Positions 8,320 through 17,502 of a stretch of 64,000 nt of DNA are shown here, in pieces. The notes below the pieces were generated by a model that saw only the letters and a list, made by a program, of their open reading frames with translations, was not told the origin of the DNA and did no database searches. Position 1 is the stretch's first letter; each line of letters begins with the position of its first letter. Location of the stretch: assembly GCF_016862115.1 (NCBI RefSeq), contig NZ_BOMI01000115.1, forward strand, positions 44,227 through 108,226, given 5' to 3'. The stretch comes from Paractinoplanes deccanensis (lineage in GTDB: Bacteria > Actinomycetota > Actinomycetes > Mycobacteriales > Micromonosporaceae). A program made the position numbers and the translations under genes.

Positions 8320-8799
8320 TCAGCGCACGCGGGCCCGGTGGTCCTTCGCGAGGCCGTGCAGCTCGCACGGCTCGCGGGGCGCGCGGGGGCAGAGGACCCA
8401 CAGGTCGCTCACCGAGGCGCGATAGAGCCGGTACCCGGACGGGGCGGTCACGTCGTCGCGGGTCAGCAGCGTGACGTCGCGGCCGTCCCGCCGGGGATAG
8501 AGCGCCAGCGCCCGCTCGACGTCGCCGGCGGGCACCTCGACGGCTTCCGCGTCCGCATAGACGGCGCGCCCGTGATAGGGCTCCACCGCGGAGTCGAAGA
8601 CGGCGAAGCTGACCCGGGGCCGCTCGGCCAGGTTGACCGAGTGCCGCGCGGTCGTCTCGGAGGCCCAGAGGAAGTCGCGCTCGCCCGCCGGCGCGAAGTA
8701 GACGGGCGAGGTCCACGGCCGCCCGTCCGCGTCGACGGTGCTCAGCACCAGGTACAGGTTGGACTCGATGATGTCCCGTGCGTGCGAGGCGAGCGACAT
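8320..8799 (-). CDS. Pyridoxamine 5'-phosphate oxidase-fold protein
   Basis: The 159-residue protein has the split-barrel flavin/F420-binding pattern of the PPOX family: LVLSTVDADGRPWTSPVYFAP near the N-terminus, then FLWASETTARHSVNLAERPRVSFAVFD. It could bind FMN, F420 or haem; true PNPOx activity is unlikely given the short length. It is convergent with the flavin reductase, with a one-base gap. The start is the ATG at 8799; the frame stays open upstream without a better start. Confidence 0.85.
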   Translation of the reverse strand: MSLASHARDIIESNLYLVLSTVDADGRPWTSPVYFAPAGERDFLWASETTARHSVNLAERPRVSFAVFDSAVEPYHGRAVYADAEAVEVPAGDVERALALYPRRDGRDVTLLTRDDVTAPSGYRLYRASVSDLWVLCPRAPREPCELHGLAKDHRARVR

Positions 8800-8816
8800 C
8801 GTTCGATTGTGCCCCG

Positions 8817-8978
8817 TCAGTCCGCGGCCCGCCCGAGCCCGGCGAACGCGTCGGCCGGCTCCGGGTGGGACGCCGTCGCGGCGCGGATGACGGCGCGCCT
8901 GCGGTCGGCGGGGTCGTGTTGCAAAGCATCGGTGCGGCCCGCAACGGTTGAACGGACAGCAATATTTTGAACAATCCC
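8817..8978 (-). pseudogene. Possible decayed gene remnant
   Basis: Between the PPOX gene and the beta-lactamase-like gene, the minus strand carries about 50 codons that read like a real protein C-terminus (ALQHDPADRRRAVIRAATAS...) and end in a stop at 8817-8819. There is no ATG or GTG start; only a TTG at 8924 is available. I could not name the family. It may be the tail of a gene lost by deletion or a chance open frame. Confidence 0.3.
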
Positions 8979-9021
8979 TCACGGTCTCGCCATTTTTGCC
9001 CTTGTACGGCACCATGCTCGG

Positions 9022-9912
9022 GTGCAACGAACCCAACTCGTCTCGTTGATCATTGCAGTGGTGGTGGCCGCCGGCGGTGGCACCCTGATCTATCAGGGGC
9101 TGTCGGGCAGCGAAGACTCCGCGGGGTCACCGGCCTCGCGCGGCCCGTCACCGACGCGCAGCACCGTCGATCCGGCGGTCGCCCTGCGCGCTCAGCGCCG
9201 CAAGCAGCTCACCGCGGCGCTCACGAAGCTGGCCCCGACGGTGCCCGAGTTCTCCGTCGCGGTGCTCGACCGCAAGACCGGTGAGCGGTTCGAGTTCAAG
9301 GGCACCGAGAAGTTCGACACCGCCAGCGTCGTCAAGGCGTCGATCCTCGCCTGCACGCTGCTCCAGGCTCAGGACGACGACCGCAAGCTCACGGCGTCCC
9401 AGCGCCAGCTGACCGCCAAGTCGATCCAGAACAGCGACAACGACGCCACCACCGCGCTCTTCACCGCCCTGGGCAAGGTCTCCGGCCTGACCGCCTGCAA
9501 CAAGCGCCTCGGCCTGACCCAGACCGTCGTGAACAGCGCGTGGGGCCTGACCCGCACCACCGCCGACGACCAGGTGCGCCTGCTCAGCGAGTTCGTCGAC
9601 CCCAAGAGCCCGCTGTCGGTCAACTCCCGGCAGTACGCGTTCCAGCTGATGACCACCGTCGCGGAGGACCAGGACTGGGGCGTGCCGGTCGTCGCCAAGG
9701 CCGGTGAGACCGCCACCGTCAAGAACGGCTGGGACACCCGCCAGGCCGACGGCGGCCTGTGGGCCGTCAACACGATCGGCCGCGTCACCTCCGCCGACAA
9801 GAAGACCGACGTCTCGATCGCGGTGCTCTCCCACAACAACCAGACGTACGAGGACGGCATCGCCCTCGTCGAAAAGGTCGCCACGCTGACGAGGCAGTAC
9901 CTGAAGTACTGA
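9022..9912 (+). CDS. Class A beta-lactamase-like serine hydrolase, membrane-anchored or secreted
   Basis: This 296-residue protein has an N-terminal hydrophobic segment (residues ~6-25), then a Ser/Pro-rich linker and a penicillin-binding/beta-lactamase fold. The active-site elements are visible: SVVK with Ser102 and Lys105, SDN at 138-140, and KNG at 234-236 in place of KTG. The GTG at 9022 is the start. Such proteins hydrolyse beta-lactams or act as inactive-type peptidoglycan-associated homologues. The N for T change in the third motif and weak conservation of the omega-loop glutamate leave real beta-lactamase activity open. The next gene's start overlaps its stop. Confidence 0.85.
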   Translation: MQRTQLVSLIIAVVVAAGGGTLIYQGLSGSEDSAGSPASRGPSPTRSTVDPAVALRAQRRKQLTAALTKLAPTVPEFSVAVLDRKTGERFEFKGTEKFDTASVVKASILACTLLQAQDDDRKLTASQRQLTAKSIQNSDNDATTALFTALGKVSGLTACNKRLGLTQTVVNSAWGLTRTTADDQVRLLSEFVDPKSPLSVNSRQYAFQLMTTVAEDQDWGVPVVAKAGETATVKNGWDTRQADGGLWAVNTIGRVTSADKKTDVSIAVLSHNNQTYEDGIALVEKVATLTRQYLKY

Positions 9913-10493
9913 TGAGCGCCGCCGTCATCGGGCAGGCGATCGGCCTGTTCGCGGTCACCAACGTCGACGACCTCCTGCTCCTCGCGCTGTACTTCGCGCA
10001 GGGCTCCGGCCGGCCGCATACGGCCCACGCCATCGCGCTCGGGCAATACCTGGGCTTCGCCGGCATCCTGGCCGTCGCGGTGGCGGCCGGGTTCGGCGCC
10101 GGCCTCCTGCCCGACGCCGTCCTCCCGTGGCTGGGCCTGCTGCCGTTGGCCCTCGGCGTCAAGGCCGCCGTCCAGTCATGGCGGCACCGCCACGACGACG
10201 AGGGCGAGTCGGAGCGGCGTCAGAACGGCCCGCGGGCGCTCGAGGTGGCCGCGGTGACCTTCGCCAACGGCGGCGACAACATCGGCGTGTACGTGCCGGT
10301 CTTCGCCACCGCGGGTGCCAGCGGCACGGCCGTCTACGCGACGGTCTTCCTCGTGCTGGTCGGGGTCTGGGTGGCGGCGGGCCGCTTCCTCGCCACCCGC
10401 CCGGTCATCGCCAGGGCGCTCAGCCGCTGGGGCCACATCGTGCTGCCCGTGGTCCTGATCGGGGTCGGGCTGCTGATCCTCCTGGAAGCCTAG
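9912..10493 (+). CDS. CadD/LysE-like cadmium resistance transporter family protein
   Basis: The 193-residue integral membrane protein resembles the cadmium resistance (CadD) family: N-terminal FAVTNVDDLLLLALYFAQ and a second half with the matching TFANGGDNIGVYVPVFA, the twin acidic motifs of this family. About five to six membrane segments are separated by a charged loop (RHRHDDEGESERR). Family members export Cd2+ or related cations. ATG 9912 overlaps the upstream stop (TGATG), so it is co-translated with the beta-lactamase-like gene. Confidence 0.88.
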   Translation: MSAAVIGQAIGLFAVTNVDDLLLLALYFAQGSGRPHTAHAIALGQYLGFAGILAVAVAAGFGAGLLPDAVLPWLGLLPLALGVKAAVQSWRHRHDDEGESERRQNGPRALEVAAVTFANGGDNIGVYVPVFATAGASGTAVYATVFLVLVGVWVAAGRFLATRPVIARALSRWGHIVLPVVLIGVGLLILLEA

Positions 10494-11476
10494 GTCCCGA
10501 AGGCCGCGAAGAGCGACGTGAACGCGTAGTCCGTCTGCGCGATGCCGCTGCACGAGCTGCTGACCGTGCCGTCGGCGCAGCCGTCGTTGTCGCGGTTGAC
10601 CGACCAGAAGCGGACGTAGCCCAGCTCCTTCTCCTCGGCGTAGCCGAGCAGCGTCTGTGCGTTCGCGACCGTGGTGGTGGCGCCGCTGTCGTTCACGCCG
10701 ATCATCGGAGTGACGCCGAGCATCGCGTACACGTCGGCGTCGCTCAGGCCGGTCCAGACGGCCGCCACGTCGTCGCGCACCGACTCGGCGGCGCCGGTCA
10801 TGGCGGTGCCCCAGTCGCCGGAGCCCTCGAAGTTCATGGTCATGACGTTCACGGTGACGTCGACGCCGGCGCTCTTCATGCTCTTCAGTAGCGCGACGGC
10901 GTCGCCGGTCAGGCCGTCGCCGTCCTCCGCGACCGGCACGGTGATCGACACGACGGTGTCCCGCGCGTCCTGCACGGCCTGCAGCGCGGTGGCCACCGTC
11001 GCCGCCGTGACCTGCTGGCCGTCGCCGATGAGGATGTCCACGTCCAGGCGGTTGCTGCCGGCGGCGTCCAGGGCTTTCTCGTACGCGGTGGCGAGCTCCG
11101 CGGCGGTGCAGACCGCCTCGAGGTACGTCCCGTCGGCCCCGCCGGTCGCCACCGTGATCTGCCCGCCCAGGTCCGCGATCGCGTCCAGGCCGGCCTGCAC
11201 GTCGCTGTCGTCGAGCGCCGCCGAGCCGCCCCACGTCGCCGTGCAGTCGCCCGCGCCGTTCGCCACCACGAACGCGACCGTGTAGTCCGCCTGCCCGGTC
11301 GCCTCGGCGATGGCCGTGACGTCCGCCGTGCCGCTCTCGAGGTCGAGGTAGGGCGAGACGCGGTGGTTGCCGGTCACCGACACGCTCGGCGCCGGTGCGG
11401 CCGCGTCGTCGCCGGCGCCCGCGCATCCCGCGGCGAGCAGCAGCACGCCGGCCGCCAGACAGGACAGGACCCGCAT
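10490..11476 (-). CDS. GH18 (chitinase)-like lipoprotein, probably catalytically altered
   Basis: The 328-residue product starts with a lipoprotein signal peptide and lipobox Cys18 (LLAAGC). The mature part follows the pattern of actinobacterial GH18 proteins: N-terminal VSPYLDL, ITVATGG, a central LDVDILIGD where chitinases have DxxDxDxE, later VNVMTMNFEG and the C-terminal VRFWSVNRD. The catalytic glutamate of the DxxDxDxE motif is not present at its usual place, so it may bind chitin-like glycans rather than cleave them. The gene converges on the CadD-like gene with a four-base overlap. Confidence 0.8.
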   Translation of the reverse strand: MRVLSCLAAGVLLLAAGCAGAGDDAAAPAPSVSVTGNHRVSPYLDLESGTADVTAIAEATGQADYTVAFVVANGAGDCTATWGGSAALDDSDVQAGLDAIADLGGQITVATGGADGTYLEAVCTAAELATAYEKALDAAGSNRLDVDILIGDGQQVTAATVATALQAVQDARDTVVSITVPVAEDGDGLTGDAVALLKSMKSAGVDVTVNVMTMNFEGSGDWGTAMTGAAESVRDDVAAVWTGLSDADVYAMLGVTPMIGVNDSGATTTVANAQTLLGYAEEKELGYVRFWSVNRDNDGCADGTVSSSCSGIAQTDYAFTSLFAAFGT

Positions 11477-11541
11477 GTCCCCATCGTCCCATCCGCCCGT
11501 CCCCGGAACCCGGCGAATCGGCGGAGCCGGGCGGACGCGCA

Positions 11542-11568
11542 GCGGCCCGGGAGAACCTCCCGGGCCGC
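11542..11568 (-). terminator. Hairpin terminator after the first subtilase
   Basis: Perfect 11-bp arms (GCGGCCCGGGA at 11542-11552, complement at 11558-11568) around a five-base loop lie 15 bp beyond the subtilase stop. No T-tract follows, as is common in high-GC actinomycetes. Confidence 0.75.
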
Positions 11569-11583
11569 GTTACCGAGGAATGG

Positions 11584-14382
11584 TCAGCGCGTGGCGCCGA
11601 TGGTCGCCGTGCCCACCCACGTGGCCGTGTTGCCGGCCTTGTCGGTGGCGGTCGCCGTCAGCGTGTAGGTGCCGCGGAGCTTGCTGGTGATCCACTGCAT
11701 GCTCCAGGGCGCCCTGGTCGTGGAGAGCGTCGTGACGTGCGCGCCGCTCTCGTCGGTCACCGCGATGGTGACCTTCGTGACCGCGAGGTTGTCGCTCACC
11801 GCGGTGGTGATCTTGGCGAGGGACGGGTACGCCGCCGGCAGGGTGACGTCGATCGCCGGCGCCTCGTTGTCGACGGCGAACGTGCGGTCCAGGGTGGTGA
11901 CGTTGCCGAGCCGGTCGGTCGCGCGCAGGGTCAGCACCTGCGTCGGCGCGAGCGAGGTCGTGTCGATCTCGATCTGGTACGGGGCGGCGGTGTCCTCGCC
12001 GAGCACCTGCCCGTCGGCGAGCACCTCGACCGACGCGATCCCGGCGCTGTCGACGGCGGACATGGTCGCGAGGACCGTGCCGCGCAGCGGGACCGACACG
12101 ATCGGGTTGGGCCACGCCACCTTCGGCCCGGTCACGTCGACGGCGACCTTGCGCGTGGTGCTCGCGGTGTTGCCCACCTGGTCGGTGGTGCGGACCGTCA
12201 GGGTGTACGAGGCGGAGCTCGCCGGCGTCCACTCGACCGCCCAGGGTGCCGACTCGGTGCTCCCGGCGGTCCTGCCGTTGACGAGCAGCTCCATCCGGGC
12301 GGTGTCGCCGGACGGGTCGCTCAGCTCGACCGTCACCGGGCCGCCGATGACGGCCGGCACCTGGGCGGCGGCCGACGGCGCGGCGTTGTCCACCTCGACG
12401 GGCGTCGAGACGGTCGCCGTGTTGCCAGTGGTGTCGGTCGCGATCAGATCGAGGGTGTACGTGCCGGCGAGCTTGCCGGTGTTCCAGGTGAGCGTCCACG
12501 GGGCCCGCGTGGCGACCGTGGTCATGACCGTCTTGCCGTCGCCGTCCGTGGCGACCGCGCGGACCTGCTTCACCGCGACGTCGTCCTCGGCGGTCGGATT
12601 GATCTTCACGGTGCCGCGAAGCACGTCCGGCACCGAGACCTCGACGGTCGGCGCGCCGTTGTCCACGGTGACGCCGCGGGCGATCGTGGTCTCGTTGCCG
12701 AGCGTGTCGGTGGCGCGCAGCGTGAGGGTGTCGCCGCTGCTCAGTGCGGTGGTGTCGACCGCGATCTGGTACGGCGCCGCGTCGTCGGCGCCGATCACGT
12801 CGCCGCCGGCCAGCACGTCGACCGAGGTGACACCGCTGAGGTCGGAGGCCGTGGCGGCGACGGTGACGGTGCCGCGCAGGCCGCCCTTGGCGGACGGGCT
12901 GACCCACTTGAGCGACGGCCCGTTGTTGTCGACGGTGACCGTGACGCTGGAGGCCGTGATGGCGTTGCCGGACGTGTCGGTGACGCGCACCTTGACGGCC
13001 CGCGTGCCGCTGAGGCCGGTGGTGTCCCAGTCGATCGTCCAGGGCGCCGACGTCGTGGCGGCCACGAGCTTGTCGGCGACGAGGAGCTCCAGGCGGGCGG
13101 TGTCGTCCGACGGGTCGGTGAGGCTGACCGGGGTGGTGCCGGCGACCGCCGCGGCGACGCTGAACGCTGTCGACGGGGGAGTGGAGTCCCGGACGTCCGG
13201 GGCGGGAACGACGCCACCGGTGATCGCCTCGAGGGCCGCCTGCGCGTCGACGCGGCCTTTGGCCACCCACGCGCCGACCGGCTCGGCGGTGCTCTCGATC
13301 GCGGCGCGCACCTCGTCGGCGGTGGCGGACGGCTGCGCGGCGCGGGCCAGCGCGGCCACCCCGGCCACGATCGGGGCCGCGGAGCTCGTGCCCGCGTACC
13401 AGAAGAACTTGTTGTCGGTGTTCTGCGAGTAGTTCTGGCCCGGGGCGGTCACGTCGACCCATGGGTTGCCGGCGCCGTTGTAGTTGGACCAGGTGAAGCG
13501 GGCGTCCTTGCTGTCCGACCCGGCGACGGCCACGGCGCCGGCGACGGCCGCGGGGAAGCGCTCGCTCGTCTGGCCGTCGTTGCCGGCCGAGGCGACCACG
13601 ACGACGTCGTGGTCGGCCGCGTAGGCGAGCGCGTCGCGCACGACCTGCGTGTCGGTGGGCGTGCCGAGCGACAGGTTGATGACGTCGGCGTCGTGGTCGA
13701 CGGCGTAGACGATGCCCTTGGCGATCACGTCGGTGGTGCCCTTGCCGTCGGCGCCCATCGCCTTCACCGGCAGGATCTTGCAGGTCCAGCAGACGCCGGC
13801 GATGCCCGTGGCGTTGTCGCCGGCGGCGGCGATGACCGAGGCGGCCTTCGTGCCGTGGCCGTTGTCGTCGGCCGGGCTGGAGTCGTCGTTGACGAAGTCG
13901 TAGCCGGGCAGCAGCCGGCCGGCGAGCTCGCTGATCGCGCTGACGCCGGTGTCGACGACCGCGACCACGACGCTGTTGCCGGTGGTGTAGGCCCAGGCGC
14001 CGGAAGCCTTGATCTTGTCGAGGCCCCACTGCTGGCCGTAGAGCGGGTCGCTCGGGCTCGCGGTGGAGGTCACCGTGGCGACGGCGCCGGCCTCGACGTA
14101 GGTGACGTCCGGGTTGGCCCGCAGCGCCGCGACGGCGTCGGCCCGGTCCGCGGCGGGCACGGTGACGGTGAGGCTGTCGAGGGCGGGCGTCGTGTCGCTG
14201 GCGAGCACGCTGACGTCCGGGTCGGCGTTCAGGGCGCTGACGGTGGCGGCCGCGGCACTGTCCGAGCGCAGGCCCACCACCAGCGAGGACGGGGCAGGGC
14301 CGGTCTCCGCCGCGAGAGCCGGCGCGGCGGTGACGGCGGTCAGCGAGGCGGTCGCGAGGACCGCGGCGGCTGCTGTCTTCAT
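11584..14382 (-). CDS. Secreted subtilisin-like serine protease (S8) with six Ig-like repeats
   Basis: This 932-residue secreted protease has a signal peptide (residues 1-25), an inhibitor-I9-like propeptide (~30-100) and an S8 catalytic domain (~113-375). The catalytic residues are Asp144 (VVDTG), His176 (NGHGT) and Ser333 (GTSSAAP), with oxyanion Asn268 (SAGND). A CWTC motif may form a disulfide. The C-terminal ~545 residues are six Ig-like modules of ~88-90 residues, each ending near VDNxxP, arranged as A-B-C-A-B-C by type. No good ribosome site precedes ATG 14382; GTG 14394 is an alternative. It is a tandem duplicate of the next gene and ends at a hairpin terminator. Confidence 0.92.
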   Translation of the reverse strand: MKTAAAAVLATASLTAVTAAPALAAETGPAPSSLVVGLRSDSAAAATVSALNADPDVSVLASDTTPALDSLTVTVPAADRADAVAALRANPDVTYVEAGAVATVTSTASPSDPLYGQQWGLDKIKASGAWAYTTGNSVVVAVVDTGVSAISELAGRLLPGYDFVNDDSSPADDNGHGTKAASVIAAAGDNATGIAGVCWTCKILPVKAMGADGKGTTDVIAKGIVYAVDHDADVINLSLGTPTDTQVVRDALAYAADHDVVVVASAGNDGQTSERFPAAVAGAVAVAGSDSKDARFTWSNYNGAGNPWVDVTAPGQNYSQNTDNKFFWYAGTSSAAPIVAGVAALARAAQPSATADEVRAAIESTAEPVGAWVAKGRVDAQAALEAITGGVVPAPDVRDSTPPSTAFSVAAAVAGTTPVSLTDPSDDTARLELLVADKLVAATTSAPWTIDWDTTGLSGTRAVKVRVTDTSGNAITASSVTVTVDNNGPSLKWVSPSAKGGLRGTVTVAATASDLSGVTSVDVLAGGDVIGADDAAPYQIAVDTTALSSGDTLTLRATDTLGNETTIARGVTVDNGAPTVEVSVPDVLRGTVKINPTAEDDVAVKQVRAVATDGDGKTVMTTVATRAPWTLTWNTGKLAGTYTLDLIATDTTGNTATVSTPVEVDNAAPSAAAQVPAVIGGPVTVELSDPSGDTARMELLVNGRTAGSTESAPWAVEWTPASSASYTLTVRTTDQVGNTASTTRKVAVDVTGPKVAWPNPIVSVPLRGTVLATMSAVDSAGIASVEVLADGQVLGEDTAAPYQIEIDTTSLAPTQVLTLRATDRLGNVTTLDRTFAVDNEAPAIDVTLPAAYPSLAKITTAVSDNLAVTKVTIAVTDESGAHVTTLSTTRAPWSMQWITSKLRGTYTLTATATDKAGNTATWVGTATIGATR

Positions 14383-14485
14383 TCGGTGGGCCACGAGCTT
14401 GTTGTTCGGTCGGCCGCCGCCGAACGCGTGAACTATTCGTCCGGACCGTGCCGCCGAAAGGACCATCTGGCATCGACCGAAAGGG

Positions 14486-14522
14486 GGAACGCCGCCCGGG
14501 AGAGCCTCCCGGGCGGCGTTCC
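14486..14522 (-). terminator. Hairpin terminator between the two subtilases
   Basis: Perfect 16-bp arms (14486-14501 and 14507-14522) around a five-base loop lie 15 bp past the stop of the second subtilase. The core CCCGGGA-loop-TCCCGGG matches the other terminator, so the terminator was duplicated with the gene. The two genes are therefore probably separate transcription units. Confidence 0.78.
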
Positions 14523-14537
14523 GCGGCGATGCCGCTG

Positions 14538-17315
14538 TCAGGGCGTGTTGTCCACCTCGGCCGGCCCCGTCCAGGTGCCGGTGTTGCCGGCCCGGTCGGT
14601 GACGGTCACCGTGATCGTGTACTCGCCGGTCAGCCGGCCCGTGCTCCACGGCACGGTCCACGGGCTGCGGGTCGAGCCCAGCGTGGCGACGGCCCGGCCG
14701 GTGGCGTCCGTGACGACCACCCGGACCTGCTTGACCCCGACGTTGTCGGCCACGTCCGGCGCGAGCGTCACGGTGCCGGACAGGGTGCCCGGCAGGGTCA
14801 GGTCGGCCGTCGGGGCCTCGTTGTCGACCGTGTAGGTGCGCGCCAGGGTCGTCACGTTGCCCAGCCGGTCGGTGGCACGCAGCTCGAGCTCCTGGCTCTG
14901 CGCCAGGTCGGCGGTGTCGAGCGGGATCGCGTACGGGGAGGTCAGGTCCTCGCCGACGACCTGGCCGTCGGCGAGCAGCTCGACCTTCGCCACCCCGGCC
15001 GGGTCCGTCGCGCTCGCGGCGACGGTGACCGTGCCGCGCAGCAGCGTCGTGGCGGCCGGCGCCGACCAGGTCAGCCGCGGGCCGGTCGTGTCGACCATGA
15101 CCCGCCGCGTCGAGCCGGCGACGTTGCCGGCGGTGTCGGTGGTGCGCACCACGAGGGTGTACGCCCCGGCGGCCGACGGCGTCCACTCGATCGCCCACGG
15201 CCCCGCCGAGACGGTGTCGACGACCTGGTTGTTGACGAGCAGCACCATGGTCGCGGTGTCGGCGGACGGCGCGTCGAGCTCGACGGTGAGCGCACCCGCG
15301 GTCATGGCCGGCACGGTGGCGGCCGCGGACGGGGCGGTGTTGTCGACCTCGGCGGTGAGGTTCTCCGTGGTGGTGTTGCCGGTCGTGTCGGTCGCCGTCA
15401 GGGCGACGTCGTAGGTGCCGGTGAGCTTGCCGGTGTTCCACGTGAGCACCCACGGGGCCTTGGTGGCGCTCAGCGTGGTGACGACCCGGCCGGTGGCGTC
15501 GGTGACGACGGCCTTCACCTGCTTGACCGCGACGTTGTCGGTGACCGCCGGGGTGATCCGGACGGTGCCGCGCAGCGTGTCCGGCAGGGTCACGGCCACG
15601 GCCGGGGCCTCGTTGTCGACGGTGACGGTGCGGGCGATCGACGTGACGTTGCCGAGGTTGTCGACGGCGCGCAGGGTCAGGGCCTGGCTGTCGTCGAGCG
15701 CGGTGGTGTCGACGGTCATCGCGTACGGCGACGTGAGGTCCTCGGCGATGAGCTCGTCGTCGGCGAGCAGCTCGACCGTGGCCACGCCGTTCAGGTCGGT
15801 GGCCGTCGCGGTGACGCTCACGGTGCCGCGCAGGGCCGCGGTGGCGCCCGGGGCGGTCCACCGCAGCACCGGCCCGGTGTTGTCGAGCGCGACGGTGCGG
15901 GCGGCCGAGGTGGTCACGTTCCCGGCGCTGTCGGTGACGCGTACCTTGATGGACTTGTTGCCGTTGAGGCCGGTGGTGTCCCAGTCGATCGTCCACGGCG
16001 CCTCGGTGGCCGTCGCGGCGACCCGGTCGGCGACCAGCAGCTCCATCAGGACGGTGTCGTCCGCCGGGGCGGTCAGGGTCACCGGCACGGTGCCGGAGGC
16101 GGGCGAGGTGACGCCGAACGCGGCCGACGGCGGCGTGGAGCCGCCGGTGATCAGCTTCTGGAGGGTGCCCTCGGCGTCCACGCGGCCCTTGGCGACCCAG
16201 GAGCCGACCGGGTCGGCCTGGCCCTCCATCGCGGCGCGGATCTGCGCGGCGGTGGCGGTGGGCTTGGCGGCGCGGGCCAGCGCGGCGACACCGGCGACGA
16301 CCGGGCCGGCGGAGCTGGTGCCGACGTACCACCCGTAGGCGAAGGTCGGGCCCTGGGCGTAGTTGCTGCCCGGCGCGGCGAGGTCGACCCACGCGTCCTG
16401 CGCGCTGTTGTAGTTGGACCAGTTGTAGCGCAGGTCGCTCGGGTCGGAGCCGGCCACGGCGACCGCCTCGGTGTAGGCGGCGGGGTAGAAGCGGGTGGTC
16501 ACCCCGTCGTTGCCGGCGGAGGCGACCACGACGACGTCGTGGTCGGCGGCGTAGCGCACCGCGTCCTGGAGGACCTGGGTCGCGGTGTCCGAGCCGAGCG
16601 AGAGGTTGACGACGTCGGCGCCGTGGTCGACGGCGTAGACGATGCCCTGGGCGATGACGTCGGAGTAGCCGACGCCGTCGGAGCCCATCACCTTCACCGG
16701 CAGGATCTCGCAGTCCCAGCAGACACCGGCGATGCCGGTCGCGTTGTCGCCCTTGGCGGCGACGACGGTCGCGGCCCGGGTGCCGTGGCCGTTGTCGTCG
16801 GAGGGGTCGGCGTCGCCGTTGACGAAGTCGTATCCGGGCAGGACGCGCCCGGCGAGCTCGTTGGTGGCGGTGACGCCGGTGTCGACGACCGCCACCACGA
16901 CGCCGTCGCCGGACGACGAGGGCCAGGCGGCGGGTGCCTTGATCTTGGAGAGGCCCCACTGCTGGGCGTAGTAGGGGTCGGTCGGTGCCGCTGTGCTGAC
17001 GACGGACGCCTCGACCTTCGGCTCGACGTACGTGACGTCGGGGTTGGCCCGCAGCGCCGCGATCGCGTCCGCGCTGTCGGCGGCCGGGACCGTGACGGTG
17101 ACGGCGTCGAGCGCCGGCCGCGCGGTGCTGGCCAGGACGCTGACGTCGGGGTCGGCGTCCAGGGCGCTGACGGTGGCGGCCACGGCACTGTCGGTCCGCA
17201 GGCCTACCACGAGCGAGGACGGGGTTTGACTGGTCGAGGGCGCGGCGAGAGCCGGCGCGGCGGTCACGGCGGTCAGTGAGGCCGTCGCGAGGGCCGCGGC
17301 GGCAACAGTCTTCAT
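14538..17315 (-). CDS. Secreted subtilisin-like serine protease (S8) with six Ig-like repeats, paralogue
   Basis: The 925-residue paralogue (MKT start; 931 if ATG 17333 is used) shares signal peptide, I9-like propeptide, catalytic domain and repeats with the gene downstream. Catalytic residues are Asp145, His177 and Ser334 with Asn269. The CWTC motif is CWDC here. Its six Ig-like modules follow the same A-B-C-A-B-C order. In both copies the DNA just before the MKT codon reads VA(H/Y)R, so the duplication includes the leader; whether translation starts at the first or second ATG is unsettled. It likely cleaves protein outside the cell, with the modules binding cell wall or substrate. Confidence 0.92.
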   Translation of the reverse strand: MKTVAAAALATASLTAVTAAPALAAPSTSQTPSSLVVGLRTDSAVAATVSALDADPDVSVLASTARPALDAVTVTVPAADSADAIAALRANPDVTYVEPKVEASVVSTAAPTDPYYAQQWGLSKIKAPAAWPSSSGDGVVVAVVDTGVTATNELAGRVLPGYDFVNGDADPSDDNGHGTRAATVVAAKGDNATGIAGVCWDCEILPVKVMGSDGVGYSDVIAQGIVYAVDHGADVVNLSLGSDTATQVLQDAVRYAADHDVVVVASAGNDGVTTRFYPAAYTEAVAVAGSDPSDLRYNWSNYNSAQDAWVDLAAPGSNYAQGPTFAYGWYVGTSSAGPVVAGVAALARAAKPTATAAQIRAAMEGQADPVGSWVAKGRVDAEGTLQKLITGGSTPPSAAFGVTSPASGTVPVTLTAPADDTVLMELLVADRVAATATEAPWTIDWDTTGLNGNKSIKVRVTDSAGNVTTSAARTVALDNTGPVLRWTAPGATAALRGTVSVTATATDLNGVATVELLADDELIAEDLTSPYAMTVDTTALDDSQALTLRAVDNLGNVTSIARTVTVDNEAPAVAVTLPDTLRGTVRITPAVTDNVAVKQVKAVVTDATGRVVTTLSATKAPWVLTWNTGKLTGTYDVALTATDTTGNTTTENLTAEVDNTAPSAAATVPAMTAGALTVELDAPSADTATMVLLVNNQVVDTVSAGPWAIEWTPSAAGAYTLVVRTTDTAGNVAGSTRRVMVDTTGPRLTWSAPAATTLLRGTVTVAASATDPAGVAKVELLADGQVVGEDLTSPYAIPLDTADLAQSQELELRATDRLGNVTTLARTYTVDNEAPTADLTLPGTLSGTVTLAPDVADNVGVKQVRVVVTDATGRAVATLGSTRSPWTVPWSTGRLTGEYTITVTVTDRAGNTGTWTGPAEVDNTP

Positions 17316-17502
17316 TCGGTAGGCCACGGGCATGTCGATCGGTCGGCGCGTGCCGGACTGGACCGGAGAAAGGCGGAACCGCCCTCGTCCGAACGGCCGA
17401 TGGGTGCGCCGCCGCCGCTGGCAGATTTAGGACAGCCGGGCCGAAACGGCGATCATCTGCGGCATCCTCCGGTGTGCAGAACCCGACCCGGAGGGGACCA
17501 TC

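Noticed and set aside
11395..17279. Very long open frames on the plus strand opposite the subtilases, and a minus-strand frame joining them
   Set aside because: High GC content opens shadow frames. The subtilase frames have signal peptides, catalytic motifs and Ig repeats; the others give low-complexity Arg/Gly/Val-rich text.
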